64,000 nt of DNA from Cryptomeria japonica (GCF_030272615.1 NC_081415.1:187986270-188050269); one strand, 5' to 3'. Shown: positions 46,114-58,010, counted from the first letter of the stretch. Numbers and translations: made by a program. The notes: a model not told the origin generated them from the sequence alone.

Positions 46114-46888
46114 TGTTGGAAAATGCACACTCCAATGAGAAATTGTAGGTGATTGAAGGTATTGTCATTGATGGCAACCTTACAATCATATGACTCCGGT
46201 AAGCATCGACACCGATAGACTCTACATCGGCATACGTTCACCGGCACCAAAAAGATTGATTACTGGCACCCTGGCCAACAGGACTTTTGTTTATTTGTAT
46301 TTTGTATTTAACTGTAAAATCTTTTTGTAAGTTGACATGGCGAATTGTAATAAGACTCATATAATTATGATATCTTGTAGATCATTTAAAGGAAGCGGAT
46401 ATGGTTAGGTTATTGCAGAACTAATATGCGAATAGTAAGGCAGATTTTGGATAAGGGTTTATGAATATTGCAAGAGCTTAAACCGGTACTGAACCTGGCA
46501 TAGCAGATGCTGATCCAAAGTAGTATATGACATTGGATTTATATAATCCATTTTTGTAAGTCATTGAGACTTCTTTTGTAACTAAGCAGTGAGCTCTAGG
46601 CACTTGGCCTTCCTGCATGTGCAGGCCCCTATTGTATCAATAATATTCACTTATTGGCCAGTAAGCGAATATTGTGGGTCACAAATCTGACCGAGGTTTT
46701 TCCCACATCGGGTTTCCTCATTAAATATACTATGTTATGGTGTGCTTGTTGCTTCTATTTATTGCATTAATTCTTGTTTACCGGTACACTGTTTTGGAAT
46801 GCATTTCATTTAATAAGTTCAGAAAATTCATTTACTGGTTAGATATGGATTCACCCCCCCCCTCTCAGTATCTTTAGGAATCCTAACA
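46114..46888 (+). repeat. LARD-C 3' LTR
   Basis: tgttggaaaatgcacact to aggaatcctaaca, 775 bp, colinear with 36235-37034. Differences include cacgtt-to-atcggc type changes in the accgac cluster and a mutated hairpin (gtgggtcacaaatctgacc). Followed by the TSD atata. Confidence 0.93.
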
Positions 46889-48177
46889 ATATACTAGTAG
46901 ACAACACGTAGATGACTCAGAAACTGATTCAAATGAGTATGAATGGGATCCATATCACCTCTCAGATACCTCTACTATAGAAACTCCTGAAGAATCTAGT
47001 GATATCATAGATGAAGCACAAGAGCTAATACGCTTAAAGTTGTAAAAAGAAGTAGAAGAAATCAGATTAAAAAGATAAGGAGACTATGAACAATACCTGA
47101 AAGAAGAAAGAACACAAGAAAATTCTTCACCTACTATATCTCCCTCCAATGAGACAGAAAAAATCAGGTATGGAACTACAAAAGAAGAATTAGAAGCTTT
47201 GAACCAGTCATTAGTCTAGAAGAAGTTGAATGGAAAAGATGGCAAAGTCTCACAAAGTCACCAAGGTTATGTCTACAGGTATGTCAAATACAAGTGATCA
47301 ATGACCCTAATCATGAAGGAACTTACAACATCAAAGATGTAGATGTTGATACTATACATACTTTCACTAAATCACTTGAAGAAGAGTCAGAAACTTCATC
47401 TTATGACTCTGATGACTCTGGCATAAGCTCTATTTATGACAATACCTATTCAACATCACACTATGACTACTCCATCATGGATGTCGAGATTTTGTCTACT
47501 GACCCTGTTACTGTCAAACCATGATATGTAGTCCAGTCAGACATAGAGGATGGTGCTAGTGGTAGGTCTGTTGGGTTAGGTCCTCTAGATATTAACGTGT
47601 GCTTTGATAATCATTTTGTAACTCTTCCTGGTCTCGAGATGCTTACGCAAGGTAGTCTTTTAGAACTCGACTTATCAATCTGAAGTTATGATGATAATAT
47701 CATGAACTCCCTCGAACCTTGTTAAAACCTTATCCTTGGTACATCCTGAAATAATTGATTGTACTCTCTGAGATAGACCTTTGAGTATACCTATCTTTTC
47801 CAATGACTACACCTTAGCCTGCTATCCTAATATAGCTGAACCAATGATCTCTTTCACCAATGACCAAAGTGAGAATATGGTAGCAGCAAGCGTTAGGTAT
47901 CTTAGTTGCAAAAATCAAAAGAAGAAAAATAAAAGATCTAATGGTGAAAACCACACTATGGCAGTGTTAGAATAAAAAATAGTAAAAATAAAGGACATAC
48001 CTAATGGTAAAAACCTCTCTGAGGCACTGAAGGTGAGATACTTGACATTTTGCTTGATCACTTTCAAGAGTGATCATCAGTGCTAATTGAACCTACACAA
48101 TCAGTAAATATTGGAACAAAAGGAGCTCCACACACTATACATGTAGCTCAATCCTTGTGAGTTGAAGAACTAAAATA
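46889..48177 (+). pseudogene. Tat pol linker between the LARD-C insertion and RT
   Basis: Resumes the Tat linker with several short acidic frames (for example DSNEYEWDPYHLSDTSTIE and, at 47294-47524, KDVDVDTIHTFTKSLEEESE). Sequences at 47781-47975 (FSNDYTLACYPNIAEPMIS) look like pre-RT linker of Tat elements. Conservation is low and stops are frequent; no enzyme domain is present. Confidence 0.6.
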
Positions 48178-49048
48178 ATTTGTTGATTTCTTCACAGAAA
48201 AGAAGATCAACTTTGCATGGACATATGCTGATATGTCGGGTCTAGATCCTTACCTCATCATGCATCATATTTCTATCACTCCTGGAGTCAAACCTATTAA
48301 GAAAAAACTCTGAAAGATGCATCCTCATGTTGCATTACTTGTCAAGGTTGAACTAGAAAAACTACTAAAAGTTGGATTCATCAGAGCAATTGATTATGCC
48401 GAATGGATATCTAATATTGTACCTATTTCCAAACCTGACAAGTCAATTTGTGTTTGAACTAATTTTAGATATTTGAACAAAGCTTGTCTCAAGGATGATT
48501 TTCCACTACCCAATATAGATATGATCGTGGATATGACTGCTGGCTATGAAATGTATTCTTTAATGGATGGTTTTTTGGGATACAATCAGATAAAAATTAC
48601 ACCCGAGGATCAAGAGAAAGCAACATTCACCTGTGCATGGGGAACCTTCTACTGGAATGTAATGCCCTTTGTGTTAAAGAACGTAGGTGCTACTTATCAA
48701 AGAGCCGTAACAATAATTTTTCATGATATGATGCACAAAAACATAGAGGACTATGTTGATGATACCCGAGTTAAGTCTATGAAAAGATCAACACATCTAT
48801 CTGAATTAGGTCCAATATTAGATAGAATGGAAAAATTCAAACTCAGATTAAATCCAAAAAAATGTGCATTTGGAGTTACCTCTGGTAATCTCTTAGGACA
48901 CATTATTTCAACAAAAGGAATTGAAGTGGATCCAGGAAAAGTTAAGGCTATCATGGAAATCCCACCTCCAAAGAATATCAACCTCCAATCAATAAGGCAC
49001 TTTATTTCTCAACTAGCAGATAAGGCTCAACCATTCACAAAGGCATAA
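48178..49048 (+). pseudogene. Tat element reverse transcriptase
   Basis: RT can be followed almost continuously: FTEKKINFAWTYADMSGLDP (about 48190), a stop in KKKL*KMHP, then ELEKLLKVGFIRAIDYAEW, KACLKDDFPLPNIDMIVD (about 48476), YSLMDGFLGYNQIKI, TFTCAWGTFYWNVMPFVLKN, and the catalytic box EDYVDDTRVKS (about 48750) with both aspartates. It ends with the LNPKKCAFGVTSGNLLGHII segment. The 191-codon part 48473-49048 is open. A stop (TAA, 49046) follows. Confidence 0.93.
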
Positions 49049-49449
49049 TGAAAAGGAGTAAAATACAACTGGGATGAATATTGTGAACAACACCTAAAGA
49101 AAATCAAGGAATATCTTTCAAACCCACCTATATTGATGCCCCTAATTTAGAGTAAACCATTGATTCTCTACATATCAGCTATAGATACATCACTGGGGGC
49201 ACTTTTGGCACAACAAGATGAGAATAACAAATAAATAGCTATCTATTATATCAGCAGAACCTTGGTGTCTTATGAAATGAACTATAATATCATAGAAAAA
49301 GCTTGTTTGGCATTATTCTTTGCATCACAAAAATTGAGACACTACATGTTAGTGCATTCTATCAAGCTAGTTGCTAAGATTGATCCACTCAAGTACCTTC
49401 TCAACAAAGCAACACTTATAGGAAAATTGGCTAAATGGGTCATGGTTCT
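49049..49449 (+). pseudogene. Tat element RNase H (first part, cut by a solo LTR)
   Basis: ISAIDTSLGALLAQQDENNK at about 49178-49235, then SRTLVSYEMNYNIIEKACLA and LRHYMLVHSIKLVAKIDPLK match gypsy RNase H of the Tat type. Its frame runs to KWVMVL at 49449, and the next codons (IEFDIKYVEHKAIKGQ) are found only after the solo LTR, at 50837. There is one stop near 49150 and another at about 49230. Confidence 0.9.
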
Positions 49450-50831
49450 TGTAGTCACACAAATCTGTCCAGCTTAATTAAATAAATATTAGCTATTTAT
49501 TTGATTAAAAATACACTAGCCATCAATTAATTAAATTAATATTTAATTAATTCATCTCCAAACATTCTCCTATTAATTAAATAAATTATTCAATTTATTT
49601 TAATTAATTCATTAAACCAAATTCCAATCAATTAAATAAAATCTATTTATTTAATTAAATCCCCTTCTTCCTCTTTTAAATAAATTAAATAAAACATTTA
49701 TTTAAATCATTATCCCCCCCCATTTGCATTTTCCTACAAATGCAACTTGCACACATTTATTGAAATAAATTAATTTATTTTAATAAAATCCTATTTTCCC
49801 TCACCCACCAAATCCACTTGCCAAATCTAATCCCCTTCTAGATTCTTCTAACCCCTTCCTAATTAGCCTAATCCATCCCCTAATTATTGTCACATTCCTA
49901 AGCAAAATGAAGTCACTTCTCAAAGACTTCAAAAGTCTTTGAAAAGCATTTAATGCTTTGTGTGTTCAACAAATTAACCGCCAAAGTCTTCCAAGACCAC
50001 TAATGGCTCTTACATGACCATTTATGGCTCTTACATAACCATTTATGGTTATTTCAAACTTGTCTCCCCAAACATTTATTGTTTTGACCATATTCATCAA
50101 TTTCACATTTGCACAAGAGTTTATCCATTGGATAAAAGCTTTTATTCTTTGAATAAAGAGTTTATTCATTCAACCAAACTTGACTTTAACTCCCAAGGTC
50201 ATATCAAGCATTTAATGCTTATTCCCTCTCCTCTCAACCTATCTTACATTGACACTTGTCATCCTAGGATTGGGTTGAAAGCCCTCACATGGATTTGAAA
50301 TCATTCAATCTTGACCCTTGTTGAGATTACTCAATCTCAACCATCCATTGCTCCATTTTTCCTATAAATAGAGCCCATTTCTTCATAATCCAGATCCTGA
50401 AAACTTGTATGCATTTAACCTATAGGCATTTTAAGAGAGCATTTTAGCATAATCAACTAATATCTTGTCATTTTGGATAAAATAAATCATTTTAGTATCA
50501 ATAGCTTAATATTAGCATTTGATTTTGCACTTGGAGCACAATACTACAATCTCAATCCTCCATAAGCATCCATAGTGCAAAAAGCTGCTGAGAGCTACAC
50601 TATTTTGGAACTTGGAGAGGAGAGGAATAAGGGAGAAGGAGCTAAGAGCATGTTAGGAGGTATTTGGAGATGCCTCATCATATTTGCTTCTTTAGTTAAA
50701 TATACTTTCATGTTTTTAGTGTCTCTCTTGATATGCCTATTTAGATTAGTTTTTGGTTGACTAACACTAATGATTTCTTGTGTCTTGTGTTGTTGATCTC
50801 AAACTAACCTTGTCCATTTTACAGAGCATCA
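49450..50831 (+). mobile_element. Solo LTR in the Tat RNase H
   Basis: 1,382 bp from tgtagtcacacaaatc to acagagcatca, flanked by gttct (49445-49449) and tttct (50832-50836), a TSD with one mismatch. Removal restores the RNase H frame (KWVMVL joined to IEFD). It has AT-rich ttaattaaat blocks at 49475-49760 and a TATA box cctataaata (50361-50370), and so resembles a Tat-type LTR of another subfamily. Confidence 0.87.
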
Positions 50832-51400
50832 TTTCTTATCGAATTTGATATTAAATACGTAGAACACAAAGCCATCAAAGGACAAGTCATTGCAGATCAA
50901 CTTGTTGATGCTCCGCTTGAAGACGATCAACCTTTGCACATGGAATTTCTGGATGAATCTATCATGCACCTCACTTAGTGATCATGGAAAATGTTCTTTT
51001 ATGCATCTTTCACTCAACATGGTTCCTGTGCTGGGATACTTTTTATCACTCCTCAAAAATTTTCAATCCCAAAAGCTTACAAAATTCTCTTCCCTTGCAC
51101 AAACAACATTGCAGAGTATGAAGCTTTGGTAAATGGGATCAAGATGGCTATTGAATGGAAGGTTGTATAATTAAATGTCTATGGAGACTCTCAGTTGATT
51201 ATCAACCAAATTAATGATATGTATCAGACTAGAGATGAGAAACTAATGCCTTATAAGAGAATGGTTGATGATCTCAAGAAATACTTCACCATTGTATCAT
51301 TTCAATAGATTCCTAGATCAGCAAATAGAGCAATAGATGCTATGGCTACTCTTGCGTCTATATTGCAGCTACAAGAGTATAACTTTTGCTTTGAATTCCT
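50832..51400 (+). pseudogene. Tat element RNase H end and second, archaeal-type RNase H
   Basis: The first part (to about 50930) finishes the ordinary RNase H with KAIKGQVIADQLVDAPLEDD. The second domain shows PCTNNIAEYEALVNGIKMAI (about 51090), LNVYGDSQLIINQINDMY (about 51175) and IPRSANRAIDAMATLASI (about 51310). These match the strand, D-S and N-x2-A-D-A-x-A motifs of the extra RNase H of Tat elements. Stops occur at about 50978, 51170 and 51307. Confidence 0.9.
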
Positions 51401-52726
51401 AGTGGAAGAGTTACATTATCTTGCCTATGATTCTCCTAACTCCCAAATGGTCTATTCCATTATTGGACATGACTCATCTCGCTACAACCACATTTACTCT
51501 TATCTGTGTGACCAAATTATTCCTGCCAATCTTACCCATAATGAGAAAAGGACCCTACTCCAAAATGCTTCATGATACGTCATCATTGCTAATGATCTAT
51601 TTAGATGAGGTTTGGATAGTACCTTGCTTAGGTGTCTAGAAACTGAAGAGTCCCAACATTCATTATCTGAAGTCCATGAAGGTATTTGCAGATTTCATTC
51701 AAATGGTCTGACTCTAGCTCATAAATTATTAAGGGTTGGCTACTATAGGCCAGACATGGAGAAAGATGTCATAAGATTTGCTAAAACTTGTGAGAAGTGT
51801 CAGTTACATGGGAACCTCATACATGCTCTAGCCAGGGATCTCATACCTTTCATAACACATTGGCCTTTTCAATAATGGGCATTTGACCTCATTGGCCAAA
51901 TATATCATGCATCATCTAATGGTCATAAGTTTATTATAACTGCCACTGAGTACTTCACTAAGTGGGTAAAATCGGTACCACTGATCAAAGCAACCGATAA
52001 ACAAGTAGCTCTGTTCATCCTTAACTATATCATCTGCAGATATGGGATACCTTCTTCGATTGTGACTGACAACGAGGGATAGTTCAAAAACAAGGATCTT
52101 GATGAGCTCTGTGAGAAATTCAAAATCAAACAACACTGGTCATCCATATACTACCCTCAAGGTAATAGACAAGCTGAAGCGTCTAACAAAAATCTGTTGA
52201 CTATCTTATATAGAACAATAAACAAATCTGGAAAGGATTGGCATCTGTAGCTCAATCTTGCACTATGGGCTTATAGAACAAGTATCAGAACACCTACTAG
52301 GGCTACACCTTTTTCCTTGGTGTATGGGTCAGAAGCAGTCTTACCTATTGAGATGGAAATACCATCTTTAAGAGTTTCTTTGCAAGGTCTTGTTACTGAT
52401 GAAGACTACAAAATATCTAGATTGCAAGAACTTGAGTTGTTGGATGAACGTTGGCAAGTGGCATTTGATCATCTAAGAGAATGTCTAGAGGTTATAACAA
52501 GAAAGTTCGACAACGAGAATTTTAGGTTGGTGACCTTGTACTGAGAGAAAATCCTAAAAATCAACAGTTTCAAGAAAACAAAGGGAAGTTTGAACCCAAC
52601 TGGCCAGGTCCCTACATCGTTATTGCAGTCTTTGGCTCTGGTGCCTATCAACTCTCAACATCAGAAGGACAACAGCTTCATGAATGGATCAACACCATTC
52701 TTTGCTCCAGCAGCCTGTATAGATAA
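51401..52726 (+). pseudogene. Tat element integrase
   Basis: The H-H-C-C zinc domain is at about 51672-51805 (VHEGICRFHSNGLTLAHKLL, then CEKCQLHG). The catalytic triad: WAFDLIGQI (about 51880, preceded by a TAG), SIVTDNEG (about 52060, followed by TAG) and the EASNKNLL helix (about 52180). The C-terminal part has VYGSEAVLPIEMEIPSLR (about 52320) and NWPGPYIVIAVFGSGAYQLS (about 52600). The stop TAA is at 52724-52726. It would insert the cDNA copy. It is not intact. Confidence 0.92.
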
Positions 52727-54236
52727 AAAATGTCCTAAAGAAATTGTAAAAAACAGAAAATGTCCTGAAAAAAAAAAAAAGAAGAAAAAAAAAAGATCTT
52801 TGCCAAGCAGGTGAAAAGCTGGTAAATAGGTGCCTATTGTACTCAAGCGCTCCATCTATCAACGCAAACTTGGCATTTTCTTGTTTTCATTCCTACCTTC
52901 CCGCATCTTTACTTTCGCTTGTACATATCTTTAAGTCGCTTTTGTGACATCTGGTTCTTTTAGAACCCTCATGGCTTAAAACCGATCAATGTCTTAGTCT
53001 TAGGGTAATTGACTGATCAATCTAAATGTCCCAAGTAGTATCAACCAAGTCATCTTTCTGTCAGTAGTACCAGGTCATCCAATCCAAGTTAGTCACCTGT
53101 CTCCAAACTATTGAAGAGTTTTATCACTGAGTAAACAAGAAAAACAAGACAACTGAAAACAATCACTAGATTCTTTGAGATATGCATGAAATTTTATTTG
53201 TGTGCTATCTTTTACATTGGTTTTCGATTATTATTCCCTCTGAGTAACTCGAGAAAGTCTATCTTGACTAAGAGGACCAAGGATTGGGGGCACAATACTT
53301 TTATTTGTTTTCTACTTGTAGGAATGAATCCGATGATCTGGAAACATCTAATCAGCTGGGTGTCTGTGATAAGTGCCTTCACATCAAGGTGAAATCGCTA
53401 CACATAACTCAACTTCACTTATTTGTATGTTACAGGGAGGTTGGAGTCATTTCTTTGTCTATTTGAGGAAATTTCTTCAATTTGCAATCCAGACGCATGT
53501 GTAATCTGTCCAAGGATATGAACGAAAAAAGGGTCATTGCGGACAACATAATTAATATTGCATATGAAAAGAAAGTAACTTTATTTTGCCTGCTCTGTTT
53601 GTAAAATGCTCAGTGATGAAAATTAAGCATACTAAATCTAGTGACTAGGTTTAGGTTGCATTCATTCTAAATTTTATGCATTTTAGGTGATTTTGGCATG
53701 ATAACAATGATCTCTTTATCTTCTGAATGAGAGTTTTAAGCATCAACATTTTCTCAGCTAAGTGGTCTCTTTTTCATCATCGTTTCTTTGATCGATTACT
53801 TGTGTATTGAGATGTTAGATACATACATGAGCATCTTATATAGATCCTCCATTTCATTATTACTTATTTGCATTCATATTATTACATGAAGAAAAATAAA
53901 TATTTGCATTACTAGTTACTCATTCTCATCATTCATTTGCATCATCATTTATTTGCATGAAATAGAAACAAAAATAAGCATCCATTGCATTCATCTGTAC
54001 TGAAAAGATATGCATACATATAGAATAAAGCATATAAAAAGAGACATCTCCTAATCAATCAACACAAGTACGATGAAATCAAATCAAGGTCTCGTATATA
54101 ATCATAATCTCAGTGTCTCAAAGTACAAATGATATCAACGGTCGTATACAATATCTCATCAGAGCAAGAATCATATAGGCTACAAAAAATGGGGTATACA
54201 ATAAAATCTAAAAGAGATATAACAAGCTATCTCTCT
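52727..54236 (+). other. Region between Tat integrase and the antisense PMD gene
   Basis: No plus-strand gene found. It includes a purine-rich tract (52768-52796, mostly A with two AAGAA breaks) and a G-rich aaggattgggggcac at 53278-53292, which resembles the ctgggggca block often found after Tat integrase and could be an internal polypurine tract. The stretch 53830-54010 is rich in catttgcat repeats. Confidence 0.5.
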
Positions 54237-55268
54237 GACTCTCCCTCATTGCCAGGTTGAGGAGGTGGTGCCTGCAGACCGACATCCTGTCTAGGTGACT
54301 TAGCTCCCTTAGATCGAGCCATATACTGTGAATACGGAACAACCTATTGTGCCACTGGGACTTCTACGCTATAGGCCGCAACATAATAGGCTATCTGACT
54401 TGTCTTATGCAAAACCTCTTGTTGAAGAGCATCTCGCTTTGCTCTCACCTTTGCGAGTTGACAATCTCACTCAACTCTGACCTCAGCAAGTTGTTGATCT
54501 CTCTCTTCTCTCAGCTCTACAAGCTGTCCATCATGCTCAGCTTTGACCTTGACAAGTTGTTGGTCTCACCCTACTAGCTGCATTTGTGCCACTGTCAATT
54601 GTGCCTATAAACCTGTCAACCGCGATCATAGAGACCGTGATACATCTGGAGCTCCCTGCTCTCCCCCTCCCTCTCCACCTCCCTCTTTTCCACCTTGCTC
54701 CTCCTTCCATTGCCTAACTTGCCTAGGAGCTTCTCTCTCCTCCTCACCTCCACCCTCTGCTTCCTTAGCACCACCAGTATCAACCCCAATAGCCCCTAGA
54801 AATCCACCCTCCCCTCTCTACCACTGTCTCCCTCCAGCTGGTATCCTGCTGCTGCTAGCCCTAGGATCACCTCCTGCCTTCCTGGGTGCATATTCTCTCT
54901 ACCCCTACACCTTTCCCTGTCCCTACACCTATCCTCATCCCTGTACTTGACCCAATACCTGTGCATGTGTTGATGCCTCATCCTCAACCTCCTCTATGAG
55001 AAGCACATACTCTGCAAGATTTGTGAATCTTGGAAATGGATGTCTCTGGAACCAATCCCTGTACTGGGGTAATACCCCTGCATCTGCAACATCCTCCAAA
55101 TAATCCCATAATTGTTGATGTAAACTGACTAGCTCGTGCATGTTCAGCTCGTAGGATAACCTCGGGACCCATCCTCATCTCTCCTCATCTCCATATCAAG
55201 CATATGCAGTAAACTCATGAGATATACCCTGTGGCCTGCCATACTGCCTCATAACCCTAGAAACTATG
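54237..55268 (-). pseudogene. Plant mobile domain (PMD) gene, C-terminal part
   Basis: Minus-strand continuation of the gene interrupted by Copia-E. Directly after the insertion point the frame reads VSRVMRQYGRPQGISHEFTA, the typical end of the PMD core (VMRQ-x-GRPQ), then HELVSLHQQLWDYLEDVADA and YRDWFQRHPFPRFTNLAEYV. A Gly/Glu-rich linker follows (about 54650-54780), then a coiled-coil repeat of QQLxxVxxExD units (about 54380-54570), and a Pro-rich tail ending NEGESER before TAG at 54239-54237. In-frame TGA/TAG stops (for example after FTAYA and EER) show decay. Confidence 0.83.
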
Positions 55269-56526
55269 TGTTGGCATTATGGATGAATTGATTATGTGTT
55301 GCATTGATGTCAAAACTAGTTGTTATGGATGGTTACCGACAGATATGTTACCGGTAGAAGATCTAGTGTTGCCGACAGAAGAGACTATTTGTTGGACACT
55401 TTCGACATGTTTGGATCATTGAAGTATATTTGATTTCATGTGTTATATGCTCCATGAGCATGTTTTGGTCAGTTGGTATTGGCTTGGTAATTGGATGTTA
55501 TCATACACTCTGGTAAATCCTTACTGACATTGGTTTAAGGCTTTACCGGCAGAGCTTTCATTGAGGAATTGTGACAGGATGCATCATTGGTGTTGGTGCA
55601 GTTTCTTCATGGATTTCAGGATGTTGAAGATGTTCGTTGATCATGCTTCAACTGCTTGAAGACTTTGCTTTGGTGTGGTGGACCCAAAATAGGTCTGGTA
55701 CCTATCTATGTTATGGATCAGTATTATGCTAGCGTGTACTCTACATGTTACTGGGATACTTCGAGATGTTTTATGGATTTGTTATTATTGTTTTGGTCTT
55801 ACGCCGACATGGCATATCATTGTAAATATGTAATGATCTTATTGTAATATCTTTATGTGGTTGACTTGATTTGTTTAGGCCTTAGAGTTTGTATAAATAA
55901 GAGGTAGAAACTCTTTGTAAAGTATCATGGTTATTGAAAAGGTCATGGTTAAGGAATGTAATGTGCGAATATTGTAATATCATTCAGGTAGAGGAGTTGA
56001 TTGGTCATTGGTGATTGAATTGGATTCAAAAGAGGATTTAGTCCTTTGACACTGAGCTTAACTGGGATTGTAATCAAGCATGGTAGATGCTATTTCCAGC
56101 CGTTAACTCTATTGGATTGTTGTCCATTTATCTTGAGAAGGTTGTAGCCTCTCTATAGTCAGTGAGACTCTTTTGTAATGATCAGTACACTCTAAGTAGT
56201 GTGCCTTCCTGCAAGTGCAGGTTCCTCATTGTAATACATACTTTCTGCAGAAGTATCATCTAATTGTGGGTAGGCTTCCCCCCATGGTTTTTCCCTTTCC
56301 GAGTTTTCCACATACAAATCATGGTGTTATGTGGTATGGTTGCTTTGCATTAATTATTAGGTTAAATTATTAAGTTGCTTTGTTTACCGGTATTTGTTCC
56401 TACTGACATTTGTCTGTGCTTTACCGGTACTTAATTTATTTAAGGTCATATTGTGGATACAAAGTTATAATTTGTTAACAACTTATTCACCTCCCCCCTC
56501 TCATTTGTTCACCGGTTATCCTAACA
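55269..56526 (+). repeat. Copia-E 5' LTR
   Basis: tgttggcattatgg to gttatcctaaca. It contains a TATA box gtataaataa (55891-55900), accgac/gccgac motifs at about 55336 and 55373, the gtgggtaggcttcccccc hairpin (56267) and the cctcccccctctcatttg end. Relative to the 3' LTR it lacks about 15 bp around the ttttgtcattgatg block. Confidence 0.95.
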
Positions 56527-56544
56527 ATTGGTATCAGAGTTTTG
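56527..56544 (+). other. Copia-E primer-binding site
   Basis: attggtatcagagttttg follows the LTR directly; tggtatcagag is a perfect match to the initiator tRNA-Met type site. Confidence 0.95.
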
Positions 56545-56584
56545 GTCCTCTTTTGCAGAAGCTTAACCGCTTGAGGTAGATCTT

Positions 56585-57700
56585 ATGGCAGCTAACACTA
56601 CTAATCCACTGACAATTATTTTCGGAAGAGAAATCCCTAAGCTTGATGGAACAAATTATGGAATATGGAAGATCAGGATGGAGACTCATCTTATATGTCT
56701 TTGCAAGGATATTTGGGAGATCATTGAGAAAGGATACACACCTTATGATTAGGCATCTGGCAATCCTGCTCCTATAGACCTGGATAAGAATATTCACAAT
56801 GATTGAAGAGCTAGAAACCCTCTTGTATGCACTTATTGATCAACAAATTATGGGACTGGTTAACAAATCATTGGCTAAGGTTATATGGGACAAATTGAAA
56901 ACTTTGAATGAAGGTGACCCTACTATCAAAATTGCTAAACGTGATAGTTATCGGGTAAGATATGAAAATTTGAAAATAGAAGATAATGAAAGAATTGTTG
57001 TGTTTATGGAAAGAGTAAATGAGATTGTTATGGGAATTCAATGTTGTGGAGGATTTCTAAGTGAAGGTGAAATATTTTCCAAAGTCTTGAGAGCCCTTCC
57101 ATTGGCTTACAAGATGAAGGAAACTGCTATTAATGAGTTAAGAATAATAGAAAACACTTCAGTTAACAAAGACATTCTGATTGGGAAATTATCTGCTTTT
57201 GAGCTTGAAGAATTTGGATCTTCTAGATTTGTAAAGTCTAAACCTTCTTTTCATGCATCATCATCAACATATACTGACAAGAGTGATTAGAGAGCCCTAT
57301 ATGCAAAATAACTGGAAGAAATGAGGAAAGAAGATGAAAAGCTTGAGCAACTTGAAGCCTTATTTGCTAGAAGAATACCTAAAGGACCAACTAGAAGTAA
57401 GTATGAAGGGAAAGCACCTTTTAAATGTTTTGCATGTAATAAGATTGGTCATTTTGCATCTAGATGTCCTGAAAGGAATGCAAGGTTTGAGGAAAGAGTT
57501 AAGAAATCTTTTAAGCCTAACCCGAACAGATATAGATTCAAGAAGTATAAACAATGCTACATAGCGGATGAGGAAGGAGTAACTAATTGCTCTGGAGATG
57601 AACCAACAGGAGACTCTGCTAGTGGATCTGGAAATGGAAAAGAATGGGTGTTCTATGTTTTGAAGGAAGTTGAACCGGAACCGGCTATCAAAAATGAAGA
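56585..57700 (+). pseudogene. gag: Copia-E gag with zinc knuckle
   Basis: ATG 56585 (MAANTTNPLTIIFGREIPKL) leads into DGTNYGIWKIRMETHLICLC, then a TAG at 56753 and a frame change near 56790. The frame is open from 56799 (EELETLLYALIDQQIMGLVN through RVNEIVMGIQCC and LRALPLAYKMK) to a stop at 57290. The CCHC knuckle CFACNKIGHFASRCP lies at about 57426-57470. UBN2-type copia gag; would form the particle and bind RNA. Confidence 0.93.
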
Positions 57701-58010
57701 AAAGGCCCTGGCAGCAAAAGTTGAAAATAAAGATGAATGGGTAATTGATAGTGGATGCTCAAACCATATGACTGGAGCTAAAGGGAAATTTTTGTCCCTG
57801 CAAGAATACAATGGTGGTCAAGTTAGATTTGGAGATGAAATGGCATGTATGATCAAAGGTAGAGGTATTATTTCTTTGGATGACAAGCATGATACTGATA
57901 ATATCTATTATGTAGAAGGTTTGAAGCATAATCTTTTGAGTATTGGTCAATTAGTTGATAAGGGTTTTCAACTTTAGTTTAAAGATAGAAAATGCAAAAT
58001 CATTAACAAG
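57701..58010 (+). pseudogene. Copia-E protease
   Basis: EWVIDSGCSNHMTGAKGKFL (about 57737) keeps the intact D-S-G active site, unlike Copia-B. It continues into DNIYYVEGLKHNLLSIGQLV and, after a single TAG at 57975-57977, FKDRKCKIINKTG. It belongs to the same open frame as gag and integrase. Confidence 0.93.

Larger units (their letters stand above)
36235..46888 (+). mobile_element. LARD-C: complete pol-less LTR retrotransposon, nested in the Tat element
   Basis: 10,654 bp bounded by LTRs of 800 and 775 bp, with a perfect 5-bp TSD atata (36230-36234 and 46889-46893). Inside are a Met-type primer site, a gag-like gene, a long ORF2 and two polypurine blocks, but no protease, RT, RNase H or integrase. 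A separate 3,930-bp insertion (39462-43391) splits ORF2, so the original element was about 6.7 kb. The LTRs differ at roughly 6% of the first 66 positions I compared, so it is not recent. It is the reference copy for the LARD family here. Confidence 0.92.
29779..54236 (+). mobile_element. Ty3/gypsy Tat-lineage element (5' LTR to beyond integrase; 3' LTR not in window)
   Basis: The 5' LTR, a TGGTGCCCA-type primer site, gag, protease, G-patch, RT, RNase H, a second archaeal-type RNase H and integrase follow in order. The second RNase H between RNase H and integrase is diagnostic for the Tat lineage (Tat/Ogre/Retand). It is split by LARD-C (36235-46888) and by a solo LTR (49450-50831). The left TSD would be caact (29774-29778). 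The 3' LTR must lie beyond 64000, which would place the minus-strand PMD gene inside this element as its antisense extra ORF. Confidence 0.88.

Noticed and set aside
50014-50298. 94-codon plus-strand frame in the solo LTR
   Set aside because: Low-complexity sequence inside a solo LTR, with no start context or homology.
49450-50831. Intron in the Tat RNase H
   Set aside because: It has LTR-type ends, a near-perfect target duplication and a TATA box, and lacks splice-site consensus at its borders.
52768-52796. Poly(A) tail of a LINE or processed pseudogene
   Set aside because: The A-rich run is internal to the Tat element right after the integrase stop, with no upstream LINE or cDNA-like sequence and no flanking duplication.
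54543-54950. 135-codon plus-strand Pro/Ser-rich frame resembling an extensin
   Set aside because: Antisense of the Gly/Glu-rich linker of the PMD gene, whose minus-strand frame has family support.
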